Of a stretch of 64,000 nt of DNA, positions 52,699-60,258 are shown one piece after another. The notes beneath the pieces were generated by a model that was not told where the DNA came from, made no database searches, and worked only from the letters and a program-made list of their open reading frames with translations. The stretch spans positions 15,449 to 79,448 of the forward strand of contig CALSBM010000004.1 of the NCBI GenBank assembly GCA_943373175.1, in the 5' to 3' direction. Each line of letters opens with the position of its first letter. Position 1 is the first letter of the stretch. The translations under genes were made by a program, and so were the position numbers. This DNA is from JAIXUI01 sp943373175 (GTDB taxonomy: Bacteria; Bacteroidota; Bacteroidia; UBA7662; JAIXUI01).

Positions 52699-54039
52699 AT
52701 GTTGTCAGACCCCTTGTTGGCGGTTGCTCCTGCAGACGGACGTTATCATGCCTCTTGTAGCGAGCTCCGGCAATTCTTCTCTGAATTCGCCTTAATTAGA
52801 TACCGCCTACTAATCGAAATAGAGTATTTTCTCTTTTTATTTAAATTAGATTTTCCTCCTTTCTCCTCTTCTAATTCTCTACCTGAAACTGCCATTAGAA
52901 GCATTTGGGAGAATTTTTCGTTAGAAGATGCTCGGCAAATAAAGGAGATAGAATCCACTACTAACCACGATGTAAAAGCTGTTGAATATTTTCTAAAAGA
53001 GAAAATAAGCGCATTAGGATTAAGTAGTCTTGCAGAGTGGATTCATTTTGGTCTGACAAGCCAGGATATTAATAATACCGCTGTACCTAAGTCTATTCAG
53101 GATTGTTTAAATGAAGTGATGATTCCTCAAATCGTTGGCTTATTGGAAATGCTGGAAAGCAAATCATCGGAATGGGAAGGAATTCCCATGTTAGCGAGAA
53201 CCCATGGGCAGGCAGCTTCACCAACCCGGTTGGGTAAAGAAATCGCAGTTTTTGCCGAAAGACTTACTTTACAGCTTGAATCACTTAAACTGGTTCCGGT
53301 TGCCTGCAAGTTTGGTGGCGCAACAGGAAACTTTAATGCACATCATGTTGCCTTTCCTTCGGTTAACTGGCCCGAATTCGCCAATCATTTGGCTAAGCAA
53401 CTCGGGTTAGTTCGTTATCAAACTACTACTCAGATAGAGCATTACGATTACCTCGCAGCTCTTTTCGACAACCTACGTCGAATAAATATGATTTTGGTTG
53501 ACTTCTGCCGTGATGTTTGGGCGTATGTATCCATGGATTACTTCAAGCAGAAAATCAATAAAAATGAAGTAGGATCCTCTGCAATGCCTCATAAAGTCAA
53601 TCCAATTGATTTTGAAAATGCTGAAGGCAACCTGCTACTTGCTAACGCCCTCTTCACGTTCTTTTCCGAGAAACTTCCTGTTAGCCGCCTTCAAAGAGAT
53701 TTGACAGACTCAACCGTTTCTAGAAATTTTGGTCTTGCTTTCGCTCACCAACTTATTGCGTTAAAAGCCATCAAAAAGGGCGTTAACAAGTTATTGGTGA
53801 ATGAATCTGCCATCGAATTTGACCTTCAAAGAAACTACCTAGTCATTGCCGAAGGCATTCAAACTATTTTAAGAAGAGAAGGCGTATCGGGTGCTTACGA
53901 GTTGCTAAAAGAGCTTTCCAGAACCAACCACAGTCTTGGAAAAGCAGAGTTTGATTTATTTATTGACCAGTTACCAATTTCGGATTCAGTTAAGCAAGAA
54001 TTGCGTAGGATTACACCGTTCAATTATTTAGGAATGTAG
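52699..54039 (+). CDS. purB: Adenylosuccinate lyase
   Basis: Splits fumarate from SAICAR and from adenylosuccinate in purine synthesis; cytosolic homotetramer. The 446 residues belong to the fumarase/aspartase fold. Visible are DPLLAVAPADGRYH, TNHDVKAVEYFL, the HFGLTSQDINNTA segment, ARTHGQAASPTRLGKE (active-site His) and the SSAMPHKVNPIDFEN signature (about residues 292-306). Length and the DGRY-type N-terminus resemble the Escherichia coli type. The stop TAG shares a base with the DUF5522 gene start region (GTGATG at 54039). Confidence 0.96.
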   Translation: MLSDPLLAVAPADGRYHASCSELRQFFSEFALIRYRLLIEIEYFLFLFKLDFPPFSSSNSLPETAIRSIWENFSLEDARQIKEIESTTNHDVKAVEYFLKEKISALGLSSLAEWIHFGLTSQDINNTAVPKSIQDCLNEVMIPQIVGLLEMLESKSSEWEGIPMLARTHGQAASPTRLGKEIAVFAERLTLQLESLKLVPVACKFGGATGNFNAHHVAFPSVNWPEFANHLAKQLGLVRYQTTTQIEHYDYLAALFDNLRRINMILVDFCRDVWAYVSMDYFKQKINKNEVGSSAMPHKVNPIDFENAEGNLLLANALFTFFSEKLPVSRLQRDLTDSTVSRNFGLAFAHQLIALKAIKKGVNKLLVNESAIEFDLQRNYLVIAEGIQTILRREGVSGAYELLKELSRTNHSLGKAEFDLFIDQLPISDSVKQELRRITPFNYLGM

Positions 54040-54041
54040 TG

Positions 54042-54245
54042 ATGAAAGAGGGGGACGATTATTACATCAACGATAAAGGACTTTACATTTTTACAGAGTC
54101 CTACCTTCTCAAGAGGGGCTATTGTTGCAAAACCGGCTGTTTGCACTGTCCCTTTGAGTTTAAAAAAGCGATAAAAATCTCCAAGGGGGTTAATGGCAGC
54201 ACCATTGTTACTTCTCCTCAGAACAACAAAACCGAACATTCCTGA
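54042..54245 (+). CDS. Small DUF5522-type Cys-rich protein
   Basis: A 67-residue protein: EGDDYYINDKGLYIFTESYL then KRGYCCKTGCLHCPFEFKK. The GYCCxxGCxHCP motif, four Cys and a His, looks like a small metal-binding or redox knuckle and matches the DUF5522 pattern. Function is unknown. The ATG at 54042 is preferred to the GTG that overlaps the purB stop; only 2 bases separate the genes, so translation is probably coupled to purB. Confidence 0.82.
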   Translation: MKEGDDYYINDKGLYIFTESYLLKRGYCCKTGCLHCPFEFKKAIKISKGVNGSTIVTSPQNNKTEHS

Positions 54246-54251
54246 TAGCTA

Positions 54252-55274
54252 ATGAGCGATTCTAATTCGGACCTTCCGTTGTACAATCCATTTACGTACA
54301 ATCACTTCGATTTTGACCACTGTTTTTTTACAGGCATTCCGGTTGAACCTGGCCAGGATTTCATTAGGCTTTTTCCAGATTGGCTTATCCGGCAATTTGG
54401 TTTAGAGAATAAAAGCCTTCAATTGCTTTCAGGAAAAAAAATTCCGTATTCAGAGTTAATATTACCTGCCAGCCCTACTGCCCGTCAGTATGGGTTAGAT
54501 TACCTCCTGCGGCAGGCATCTGACCTCATTCCTGCTGGACTCGAAGGGGTTAAATGGATAAAGCCGGAAAAACTCTATCAATGGCTATTGCTCCTTTGGT
54601 TTGGAGTATTGTATCAGGAAATTAGGGAAGCAAAGGGTTCGGAAGAAGGCATCAATGCCTTTTTGAACCAAAAAGACAAGCTAATTCGGTTTCACCTGAT
54701 GCACTACATCCTTCAAGGGATTGTTAAAAAGGTAGAGTTCGAAAACTTTGATCCGGGATCAGTATTTATCATGGAGTGCTACCCCTATGATGGCACAATG
54801 GCATTCGATTTTAAAGTCAGCATCAACGCACTTACCATCAGTCTCAGAACTGGTGAATTAGGCATTATGGCATGTTTACTAGACCACGGAGTTCAAATGC
54901 ATCATTTCAAACCGTATTTCGAACGCTTCGATGGTCAACAACTTCACCCGATTCAGTTTGATGAATTGTATGCAAAACTGAGCTACAAATCATATTTAAT
55001 GAATCATGTTTTTGAGTATGGAGTTGCTTTACCTGATGAAGAGCATGACTCGCTCTTGATTTCTTGTCGTATTGATGAAAAGCATAAAGATTTGCCCATT
55101 TTCAGAGATTGGGATAATGCACAATTTCATTCAGTGATGACAAACTACTTAAACAAATACGGTATTCCACCCGAAGATTTGAGAAATGCCGATGGGGTTG
55201 TGCTTACTTTTTTGGATGATGAACAAGGGGAACCTGTAGTCATGAATGCAGATGGCGACCGCATTTCGGCTTAA
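54252..55274 (+). CDS. Cytosolic protein of unknown function
   Basis: A 340-residue protein without signal peptide or membrane helices. The N-terminal part (FDFDHCFFTGIPVEPGQDFI then RLFPDWLIRQFGL) has the look of an HNH/zinc-knuckle recognition strand (CFFTG), but only one Cys is present there and no second pair was seen. The remainder is mixed alpha/beta. I do not recognise a family. It follows the DUF5522 gene by 6 bases and precedes the photolyase homologue by 39 bases, so it sits in the purB operon. Confidence 0.72.
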   Translation: MSDSNSDLPLYNPFTYNHFDFDHCFFTGIPVEPGQDFIRLFPDWLIRQFGLENKSLQLLSGKKIPYSELILPASPTARQYGLDYLLRQASDLIPAGLEGVKWIKPEKLYQWLLLLWFGVLYQEIREAKGSEEGINAFLNQKDKLIRFHLMHYILQGIVKKVEFENFDPGSVFIMECYPYDGTMAFDFKVSINALTISLRTGELGIMACLLDHGVQMHHFKPYFERFDGQQLHPIQFDELYAKLSYKSYLMNHVFEYGVALPDEEHDSLLISCRIDEKHKDLPIFRDWDNAQFHSVMTNYLNKYGIPPEDLRNADGVVLTFLDDEQGEPVVMNADGDRISA

Positions 55275-55313
55275 AACATCTGAACATCTATTCTTTGCGA
55301 GTGTTTAGCAAGC

Positions 55314-56618
55314 ATGCTTAAAACAGCAATTGTTTGTCTCACTCAACACTGGCGAATCGAAGATCATCCATTGCTTATTGATGCTGGTCAATTAGATCGG
55401 CTACTTCTTGTCTTTCCTTACGATAATCCTCTAATTCCTGATTTTCCAATTGAAATCAGAAGAAAAGGCTCATTTAGGTTAAAGTTTATCGGTGAATGCC
55501 TAAGAAATTTTGACCATTCCCTACAGTCATTTAATCAGCAAATTTGGGTAGCGTCAGGAACAACTATAGATGTTATGTCTCGGTTGCTGCGTGAAATACC
55601 CGGTTCAGTTGCCTGGCTTAGCGATGAACCAACGTGGGAGAAACAGCTTGATTGTCAACATTTAACCAACCTTTTTGGCAGAATTCGAATACATACCCTG
55701 GATGCAGGCAGCATGTTTCAGCCTGAGTCTGAAGTTTTAAATCCGACTAATTGTCCAGAGGTTTTCACCTCGTTTCGAAAATCTGTAGAAGCTCAACTTC
55801 AACCTAAAATACCGGTTCAGGCACCGAAAGCGCTTCCTCCAATGCCAGATAATATTCCGGAAGGGTTGTTTTGTTGGTTTGAAATTCCGGAACTGAATCC
55901 TCAGAACACTTTATTGACTGAATCAAAATCGACTTTCCCTTGGAAGGGAGGTGAAACTGAAGCTCATAAACGTCTCTCCTATTACTTCTTTGAAAGCAAA
56001 AGTGCACTCCAGTACAAAGAGACCAGAAATGGTTTATTAGGATCTGATTTCTCAACCAGGTTTTCCCCATTTCTTGCCCATGGAGCTCTAAGTCCTTCCA
56101 TCATTTTGAAAAAGTTGAAGGAGTTCGAATCGATGGAAGGTGCCAATGCATCCACTTATTGGATCTACTTCGAATTGCTATGGAGGGAGTATTTCAGGGT
56201 TATCGCTAGAAAACATGGCCCTGCACTTTTTTACCAAAAAGGCATACAAAACAAGAACCTTGAATTGTGTCATGATGCCTTGGTTTTTCTTCAATGGTGC
56301 AACGGTGAATCGGGTCATCCCTTTATCGATGCCTGCATGACTGAATTGAAACATACCGGATGGCTGAGTAACCGAGGGCGGCAAGTGGTCGCTTCTTACT
56401 TAGTTCATTATAAAAGAATCGATTGGCGCTGGGGCGCCTGGTGGTTTGAGCACTTGTTAATCGACTACGATCCCGCTTCGAACTGGGGAAATTGGCAATA
56501 CGTTGCAGGAATAGGTCAAGACCCACGAGGAACCAGGGTATTCAACCCTGATCGACAGGCAGCCATGTATGATCCCGATGGGCGGTATCAGTCGCTATGG
56601 CTAAAAAACAAGAGGTAA
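55314..56618 (+). CDS. Cryptochrome-DASH-like photolyase-family protein
   Basis: A 434-residue flavoprotein with an N-terminal photolyase alpha/beta domain (about 1-165) and the C-terminal FAD-binding domain (about 200-425). The C-terminal part matches cryptochrome DASH: ALQYKETRNGLLGSDFSTRF, SPFLAHGALSP, STYWIYFELLWREYFRVIA, HTGWLSNRGRQVVASYL, DWRWGAWWFEHLLIDYDPAS and NWGNWQYVAGIGQDPRG. DASH proteins repair cyclobutane dimers in single-stranded or looped DNA and may act as photoreceptors. The usual Trp electron-relay residues appear kept (Trp in the WRxGAxWFE and GNWxYVAG segments). It may lie in the same transcript as purB. Confidence 0.92.
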   Translation: MLKTAIVCLTQHWRIEDHPLLIDAGQLDRLLLVFPYDNPLIPDFPIEIRRKGSFRLKFIGECLRNFDHSLQSFNQQIWVASGTTIDVMSRLLREIPGSVAWLSDEPTWEKQLDCQHLTNLFGRIRIHTLDAGSMFQPESEVLNPTNCPEVFTSFRKSVEAQLQPKIPVQAPKALPPMPDNIPEGLFCWFEIPELNPQNTLLTESKSTFPWKGGETEAHKRLSYYFFESKSALQYKETRNGLLGSDFSTRFSPFLAHGALSPSIILKKLKEFESMEGANASTYWIYFELLWREYFRVIARKHGPALFYQKGIQNKNLELCHDALVFLQWCNGESGHPFIDACMTELKHTGWLSNRGRQVVASYLVHYKRIDWRWGAWWFEHLLIDYDPASNWGNWQYVAGIGQDPRGTRVFNPDRQAAMYDPDGRYQSLWLKNKR

Positions 56619-57380
56619 TTAAAGAATGGCAAGCAAACCACCACTTGCAGCAGCCACGAGATGAATGGGCGAAAGCTTATGGTGATCGTTGTTCTCGTAC
56701 AAAATGGTGGTGGAAATGTGTAAAAATGAGCCTGTTGCCAAGGCGGTTAAAATATCAAAAACCTGGTGAAGGCTTCCACCCGTTTGCCCTTCCTGAAGCC
56801 AAGCTCCGAGGGCAGCTCCAATAGGATTCATCAGCGAAAACAAAACAAGTAGCAGCAATAGGATATTTCGTTTCATGCCGGTTTGAAAAAGTACCGTAAC
56901 TAATGCAAAGGCTGAAGGAAGTTTGTGCATAATTACTCCAGTAAAAAGTGGGTTGTGCCCGTGCGTATTAAAATCAAAGCGGCCTCCTAAAGGCACACCT
57001 TCCATTAAGCTATGGATAGACAAGCTTATCAACATTCCGATTGACAACGTCCAGGATTTTCCATGGTAATGGCTGTGGTCGTGGTGATGGTCGTGACCGT
57101 GTGGTGCATCGAGGTGGAGGTGTCCGTGTTCGATGCCTTCTGAAAACTTTTCGAGGATAATCTGTAGAAAAAAACCAAGCACCATAAACAACTTCATGGG
57201 CGCATGATTATGATGAAGATTTTCAGGAATAAGATGAAATATACACGTCACAAATAGAAATCCACCCCCGAAAACAAGGGCAATTTTCATCAGATTATTA
57301 TACTTATTCCCGAGCGATAAGGCAAGAATGCCGCCTACGATTGGGCTTAGGAATAACAACAAGTATTGAAGTAAGGTCAT
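56619..57380 (-). CDS. ZIP-family divalent metal transporter
   Basis: A 253-residue membrane protein with about eight helices, belonging to the ZIP family that imports zinc, iron or other divalent metals. It has a His-rich cytosolic loop (GHLHLDAPHGHDHHHDHSHY) and the conserved helix-4/5 motifs LSIHSLMEGVPLGG and GVIMHKLPSAFALV. An in-frame opening extends 56 residues further upstream (to 57548), but that part lies inside the PAP2 gene and reads as out-of-frame sequence, so ATG at 57380 (ATGA junction with the PAP2 stop) is used. The stop at 56619 adjoins the end of the photolyase homologue. Confidence 0.9.
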   Translation of the reverse strand: MTLLQYLLLFLSPIVGGILALSLGNKYNNLMKIALVFGGGFLFVTCIFHLIPENLHHNHAPMKLFMVLGFFLQIILEKFSEGIEHGHLHLDAPHGHDHHHDHSHYHGKSWTLSIGMLISLSIHSLMEGVPLGGRFDFNTHGHNPLFTGVIMHKLPSAFALVTVLFQTGMKRNILLLLLVLFSLMNPIGAALGAWLQEGQTGGSLHQVFDILTALATGSFLHISTTILYENNDHHKLSPIHLVAAASGGLLAIL

Positions 57381-57946
57381 GAAGCAGATAAGGTAAGTCT
57401 CTTTCGCAAGGAGAAAAACACGATAAAAGCGGTGAGAGTTCCCAAAACAGCACCTCCCATAACATCCAACGGATAATGTAATCCTACATAGACTTGTGCA
57501 TAAGCAACTAGTGCAGCCCAAAGAACGAGCAACGGACCAATCCACCAACGAATTTTTCTCATCATTAGCAACAATATCATACTGATTCCGAAGTGGTTAC
57601 TGGCGTGATTGGAGGTAAAGCTATAACCACTTCCGCAAGGAACGAGTTGCCTGACGTATTCAGATAAATAGGCATCGTTACAAGGCCTGACCCTAACCAA
57701 TAATGGCTTAATGACATGACCGCTGAGCTGATCGGTTAGGATAAAGCAAAGGACTACCAATCCAATCATTTTAAACCCTTGCTTATTGAAATTGAGTATT
57801 AGAAAAAGGAGCAGAAAAACATAGACAGGCAACCAAGTCAATGGATTACGAGCTGGAATCAACAGCCAATCCAAAACCGGATGAACCCAATCCCGATTCA
57901 CGACTAAAAAAGCCTCCTCATCCCAACTGAGTATCCGCTCAAGCAT
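57377..57946 (-). CDS. PAP2-family membrane phosphatase (undecaprenyl-type)
   Basis: A 189-residue protein with five or six membrane helices and all three PAP2 motifs: KPLLVRVRP (KX6RP), SFTSNHASNHFG (motif 2, with PSGH replaced by TSNH but the His kept) and QVYVGLHYPLDVMGG (motif 3 with His and Asp). The SNHASNHFG form is common in Bacteroidota lipid phosphatases acting on undecaprenyl diphosphate or lipid A. It overlaps the ZIP gene by 4 bases and the methyltransferase gene by 8 bases. Confidence 0.9.
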   Translation of the reverse strand: MLERILSWDEEAFLVVNRDWVHPVLDWLLIPARNPLTWLPVYVFLLLFLILNFNKQGFKMIGLVVLCFILTDQLSGHVIKPLLVRVRPCNDAYLSEYVRQLVPCGSGYSFTSNHASNHFGISMILLLMMRKIRWWIGPLLVLWAALVAYAQVYVGLHYPLDVMGGAVLGTLTAFIVFFSLRKRLTLSAS

Positions 57947-58670
57947 GCCGCAGGAAAAGAATTAAACGATCGCTATTTTCTTCTTCGAAAGGATTGAGGT
58001 TGTAATCACCACAAGTTTTATAAATCTCAAGTCCGCAACGAAGCGTCATTTCTTGAAAATTTTGAAGTTTATATCCCCTTACTTGCTCCTGATAATCAAA
58101 CACTCCTTCGTCAGTATTGACCTGAATAGTTTTGATGATGACCGATTCAGCGTTAACTGAACGATTGATATTAAAAAGAACGTCACCTCTTTGCTGTACT
58201 TCTTCTGACACTAATTGCCGAATCACTTTAGCAGCGTTCATAAAATCGATGATAGCGACACCATCAGTAGCCAACATAGCAGAAATAGAACGGAGTACCT
58301 GTAGATCTTCTTCAACAGATTCAAAATAACCCAAACTGGTGAAGAGGTTGAAAACATAATCAAACCGCTTGGCTATTGGCAAACGCATGTCGTGAACCAG
58401 AAACTGCAATCCCTCCGTCGTTTTTTCGGAAGCTTCTTCGATAGAGGCGGAGGATAAATCTATCCCTGTTACATGCAATCCGGCCTGATGCAACACCATA
58501 GCATGGCGTCCTTTTCCACAAGCCAAATCCAATGCTGTAGCTCCTTTTCGAACATTAAGAGCAACAGTTAGCTTCTTAATGAAACTTGCAGCCTCTTCGT
58601 GCGACCGATTATTGTACAATAAATGATACCAGGGCGTATCAAACCAACTCGCAAACCAGGATTGCGTCAT
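57939..58670 (-). CDS. Class I SAM-dependent methyltransferase
   Basis: A 243-residue cytosolic methyltransferase with motif I ATALDLACGKGRHAMVL (about 36-52), GIDLSSASIEEA, VHDMRLP, FDYVFNLFTSLGYF and a late-strand IIDFMN block. It resembles the small-molecule or quinone-type methyltransferases. The N-terminus ASWFDTPWYHLLYNNRSHEE is characteristic of a Bacteroidota group. The substrate is unknown. The start overlaps the EEP gene stop by 4 bases. Confidence 0.9.
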   Translation of the reverse strand: MTQSWFASWFDTPWYHLLYNNRSHEEAASFIKKLTVALNVRKGATALDLACGKGRHAMVLHQAGLHVTGIDLSSASIEEASEKTTEGLQFLVHDMRLPIAKRFDYVFNLFTSLGYFESVEEDLQVLRSISAMLATDGVAIIDFMNAAKVIRQLVSEEVQQRGDVLFNINRSVNAESVIIKTIQVNTDEGVFDYQEQVRGYKLQNFQEMTLRCGLEIYKTCGDYNLNPFEEENSDRLILFLRHA

Positions 58671-59656
58671 GGTCGTTGTCTCAGGATTTGAATGCTAATT
58701 GGAAAATGGTCGCTGTACCCGCCCATGTATTTGTTTCCTACGTAAGTACGCTTTGGAGCGCCCTGATATTTTCCTTCCTGCTCAGTCAAAAAAGGGAATT
58801 TGTTGACTTTTGCAGAACCGTTGACATAGGAAAAGGCTTTTTTAGCATTAAGTTGATTGGAGCAAATAATTTGATCTAACATGCTGTACTCTCCTTTATA
58901 ATAATGGGTTCCTTCGCCTTTCTCTGAAAGTGGGAGGAATGGATTAAATCCCCATTTTTTTTCACCATTCAATAAGGTAAGGCGAATGGAAGAATCTGTA
59001 GGAGTATCGTTAAAGTCTCCCATCATCACAATGGGAGCTTGTGGATATTTTTTTTCGAGAGAATCTACAATAGCAACCGCAGCTTTAGCTGCTGCCATCC
59101 TTTTAACAGAAGAACTTTCGCCCCCTCTCCTACTTGGCCAATGGTTGGCAGTAAAAAAAATATCCTGCTTGCCGGATTTAATTTGCAATACTAAAATGTC
59201 TCGGGTAGGAAAAGAATTGGCTCCTAAATCAACCCCCTTCGCCATCATTTTAGCCGGTTTACCAAGGCGTTTTCTTACCAGAAATGCTACATCTATTCCT
59301 CTTCCATCCGGACTATTGTGATGAACTATTTGATAGTCAAGTTTTTTCAGTTTTGGCTGACGCAGCAAATCTTCGAGTACCTTCTTATTCTCTACTTCGC
59401 ATAAACTCAGAACATCCGGAAATCCTAATGCTTCAACAACTTCTTCTATTCTTGAAAGCTTTGTTTGATAACGCTCCATTGTCCACTGCATTTTTCCATC
59501 GGGAAGAAACTCGGCATCATCAATGGCAGGATCGTCTATAGTATCAAATAAATTTTCGGTATTGTAGTGTGCAATCTTAAGAGTATCCTGTTTTTGTGCA
59601 TAAACTAAGGTTACTGCAAAGAGGAAAACAGCCAATAAACTGGAGAGTTGTTTCAT
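58667..59656 (-). CDS. Exported endonuclease/exonuclease/phosphatase-family enzyme
   Basis: A 329-residue protein with a signal peptide (about 1-20, ending LVYAQ) and an EEP domain of DNase I fold. Catalytic blocks: AHYNTENLFDTIDDP, LCEVENKK (metal Glu), ANHWPSRRGG (catalytic His), MGDFNDTPTDSS (Asp/Asn pair) and GYSDHFPISI (Asp-His pair). It may act on extracellular DNA or phospholipid; the sequence does not decide. It is the first gene of the minus-strand group and diverges from sixA with 88 bases between the starts. Confidence 0.93.
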   Translation of the reverse strand: MKQLSSLLAVFLFAVTLVYAQKQDTLKIAHYNTENLFDTIDDPAIDDAEFLPDGKMQWTMERYQTKLSRIEEVVEALGFPDVLSLCEVENKKVLEDLLRQPKLKKLDYQIVHHNSPDGRGIDVAFLVRKRLGKPAKMMAKGVDLGANSFPTRDILVLQIKSGKQDIFFTANHWPSRRGGESSSVKRMAAAKAAVAIVDSLEKKYPQAPIVMMGDFNDTPTDSSIRLTLLNGEKKWGFNPFLPLSEKGEGTHYYKGEYSMLDQIICSNQLNAKKAFSYVNGSAKVNKFPFLTEQEGKYQGAPKRTYVGNKYMGGYSDHFPISIQILRQRP

Positions 59657-59728
59657 GCTGCGAAGTTAGTTGTTGAAAAGTGTTGAAATACACCATCATT
59701 TATTAACAATATAACAGAAGTACTCTTT

Positions 59729-59736
59729 TATTTTTG
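59729..59736 (+). promoter_or_regulatory. Bacteroidota -7 box for the sixA-like/ppk1/ppx genes
   Basis: TATTTTTG is an exact match to TAnnTTTG and ends 8 bases before the ATG at 59745. The mRNA would start close to the start codon. This makes a GTG at 59736, which is inside the promoter, an unlikely start. A -33 TTTG is not evident. Confidence 0.6.
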
Positions 59737-59744
59737 TGAATCTC

Positions 59745-60251
59745 ATGAAGAAGCTGTTAATTCTACGCCATGCCAAAGCGGCCTTTGAGTCGGCTACTGG
59801 CGATGACGTGGATCGTCCCTTAACGGAGACGGGAAAGCAGCAAGCACAGAAGCTCGGATACAAACTTAAAGGGCGAAATGTTCAGATTGATGTAGCCTGG
59901 GTCTCAGAAGCCCTTCGAACCCAACAGACCTGTTTTTTTCTATTTGCAACTGCCGGAATTACTCCAGAAATAGCTGAAAAAGTGGATTGGCTTTATCAAG
60001 CTGAATACCGACAGGTTATCTTGAAATTGATGAATGCTTCTAACGATCTACAGTCTATTTTACTTGTCGGCCATAATCCTACTATAACTCAAATTGTTAA
60101 CTACCTGATTGAAATGATGCAACTCGATAACCTACCTACGTGTGGGATTATGGAAATTGAATTTGCAGTTTCAAGGTGGGAAGACATAGCTCCATCCAAT
60201 GCCGAGCTTATCTGGCATGATTTCCCAAAAGTAGAGAACTCTTTTCTCTGA
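59745..60251 (+). CDS. SixA-like histidine phosphatase
   Basis: A 168-residue protein of the histidine phosphatase superfamily with the LRHAKA phosphohistidine loop at residues 7-12 (RHAK in place of RHG, as in SixA), DRPLTETGKQQAQKLG, the second Arg in SEALRTQQT and LVGHNPT with the second catalytic His. SixA removes phosphate from phosphohistidine proteins. The gene is 7 bases before ppk1, so it may act on a phosphate-linked process. ATG at 59745 is preferred to GTG at 59736. Confidence 0.9.
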   Translation: MKKLLILRHAKAAFESATGDDVDRPLTETGKQQAQKLGYKLKGRNVQIDVAWVSEALRTQQTCFFLFATAGITPEIAEKVDWLYQAEYRQVILKLMNASNDLQSILLVGHNPTITQIVNYLIEMMQLDNLPTCGIMEIEFAVSRWEDIAPSNAELIWHDFPKVENSFL

Positions 60252-60258
60252 TATACCC

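Noticed and set aside
56597..56824. Plus-strand 75-residue frame starting in the end of the photolyase homologue
   Set aside because: It overlaps the photolyase gene out of frame and then runs antisense to the ZIP gene; Trp/Lys-rich noise.
57381..57548. 56-residue N-terminal extension of the ZIP transporter
   Set aside because: It lies within the PAP2 coding region in another frame, is Cys/Arg-rich and unlike ZIP N-termini; the ATG at 57380 has a typical 4-base overlap.
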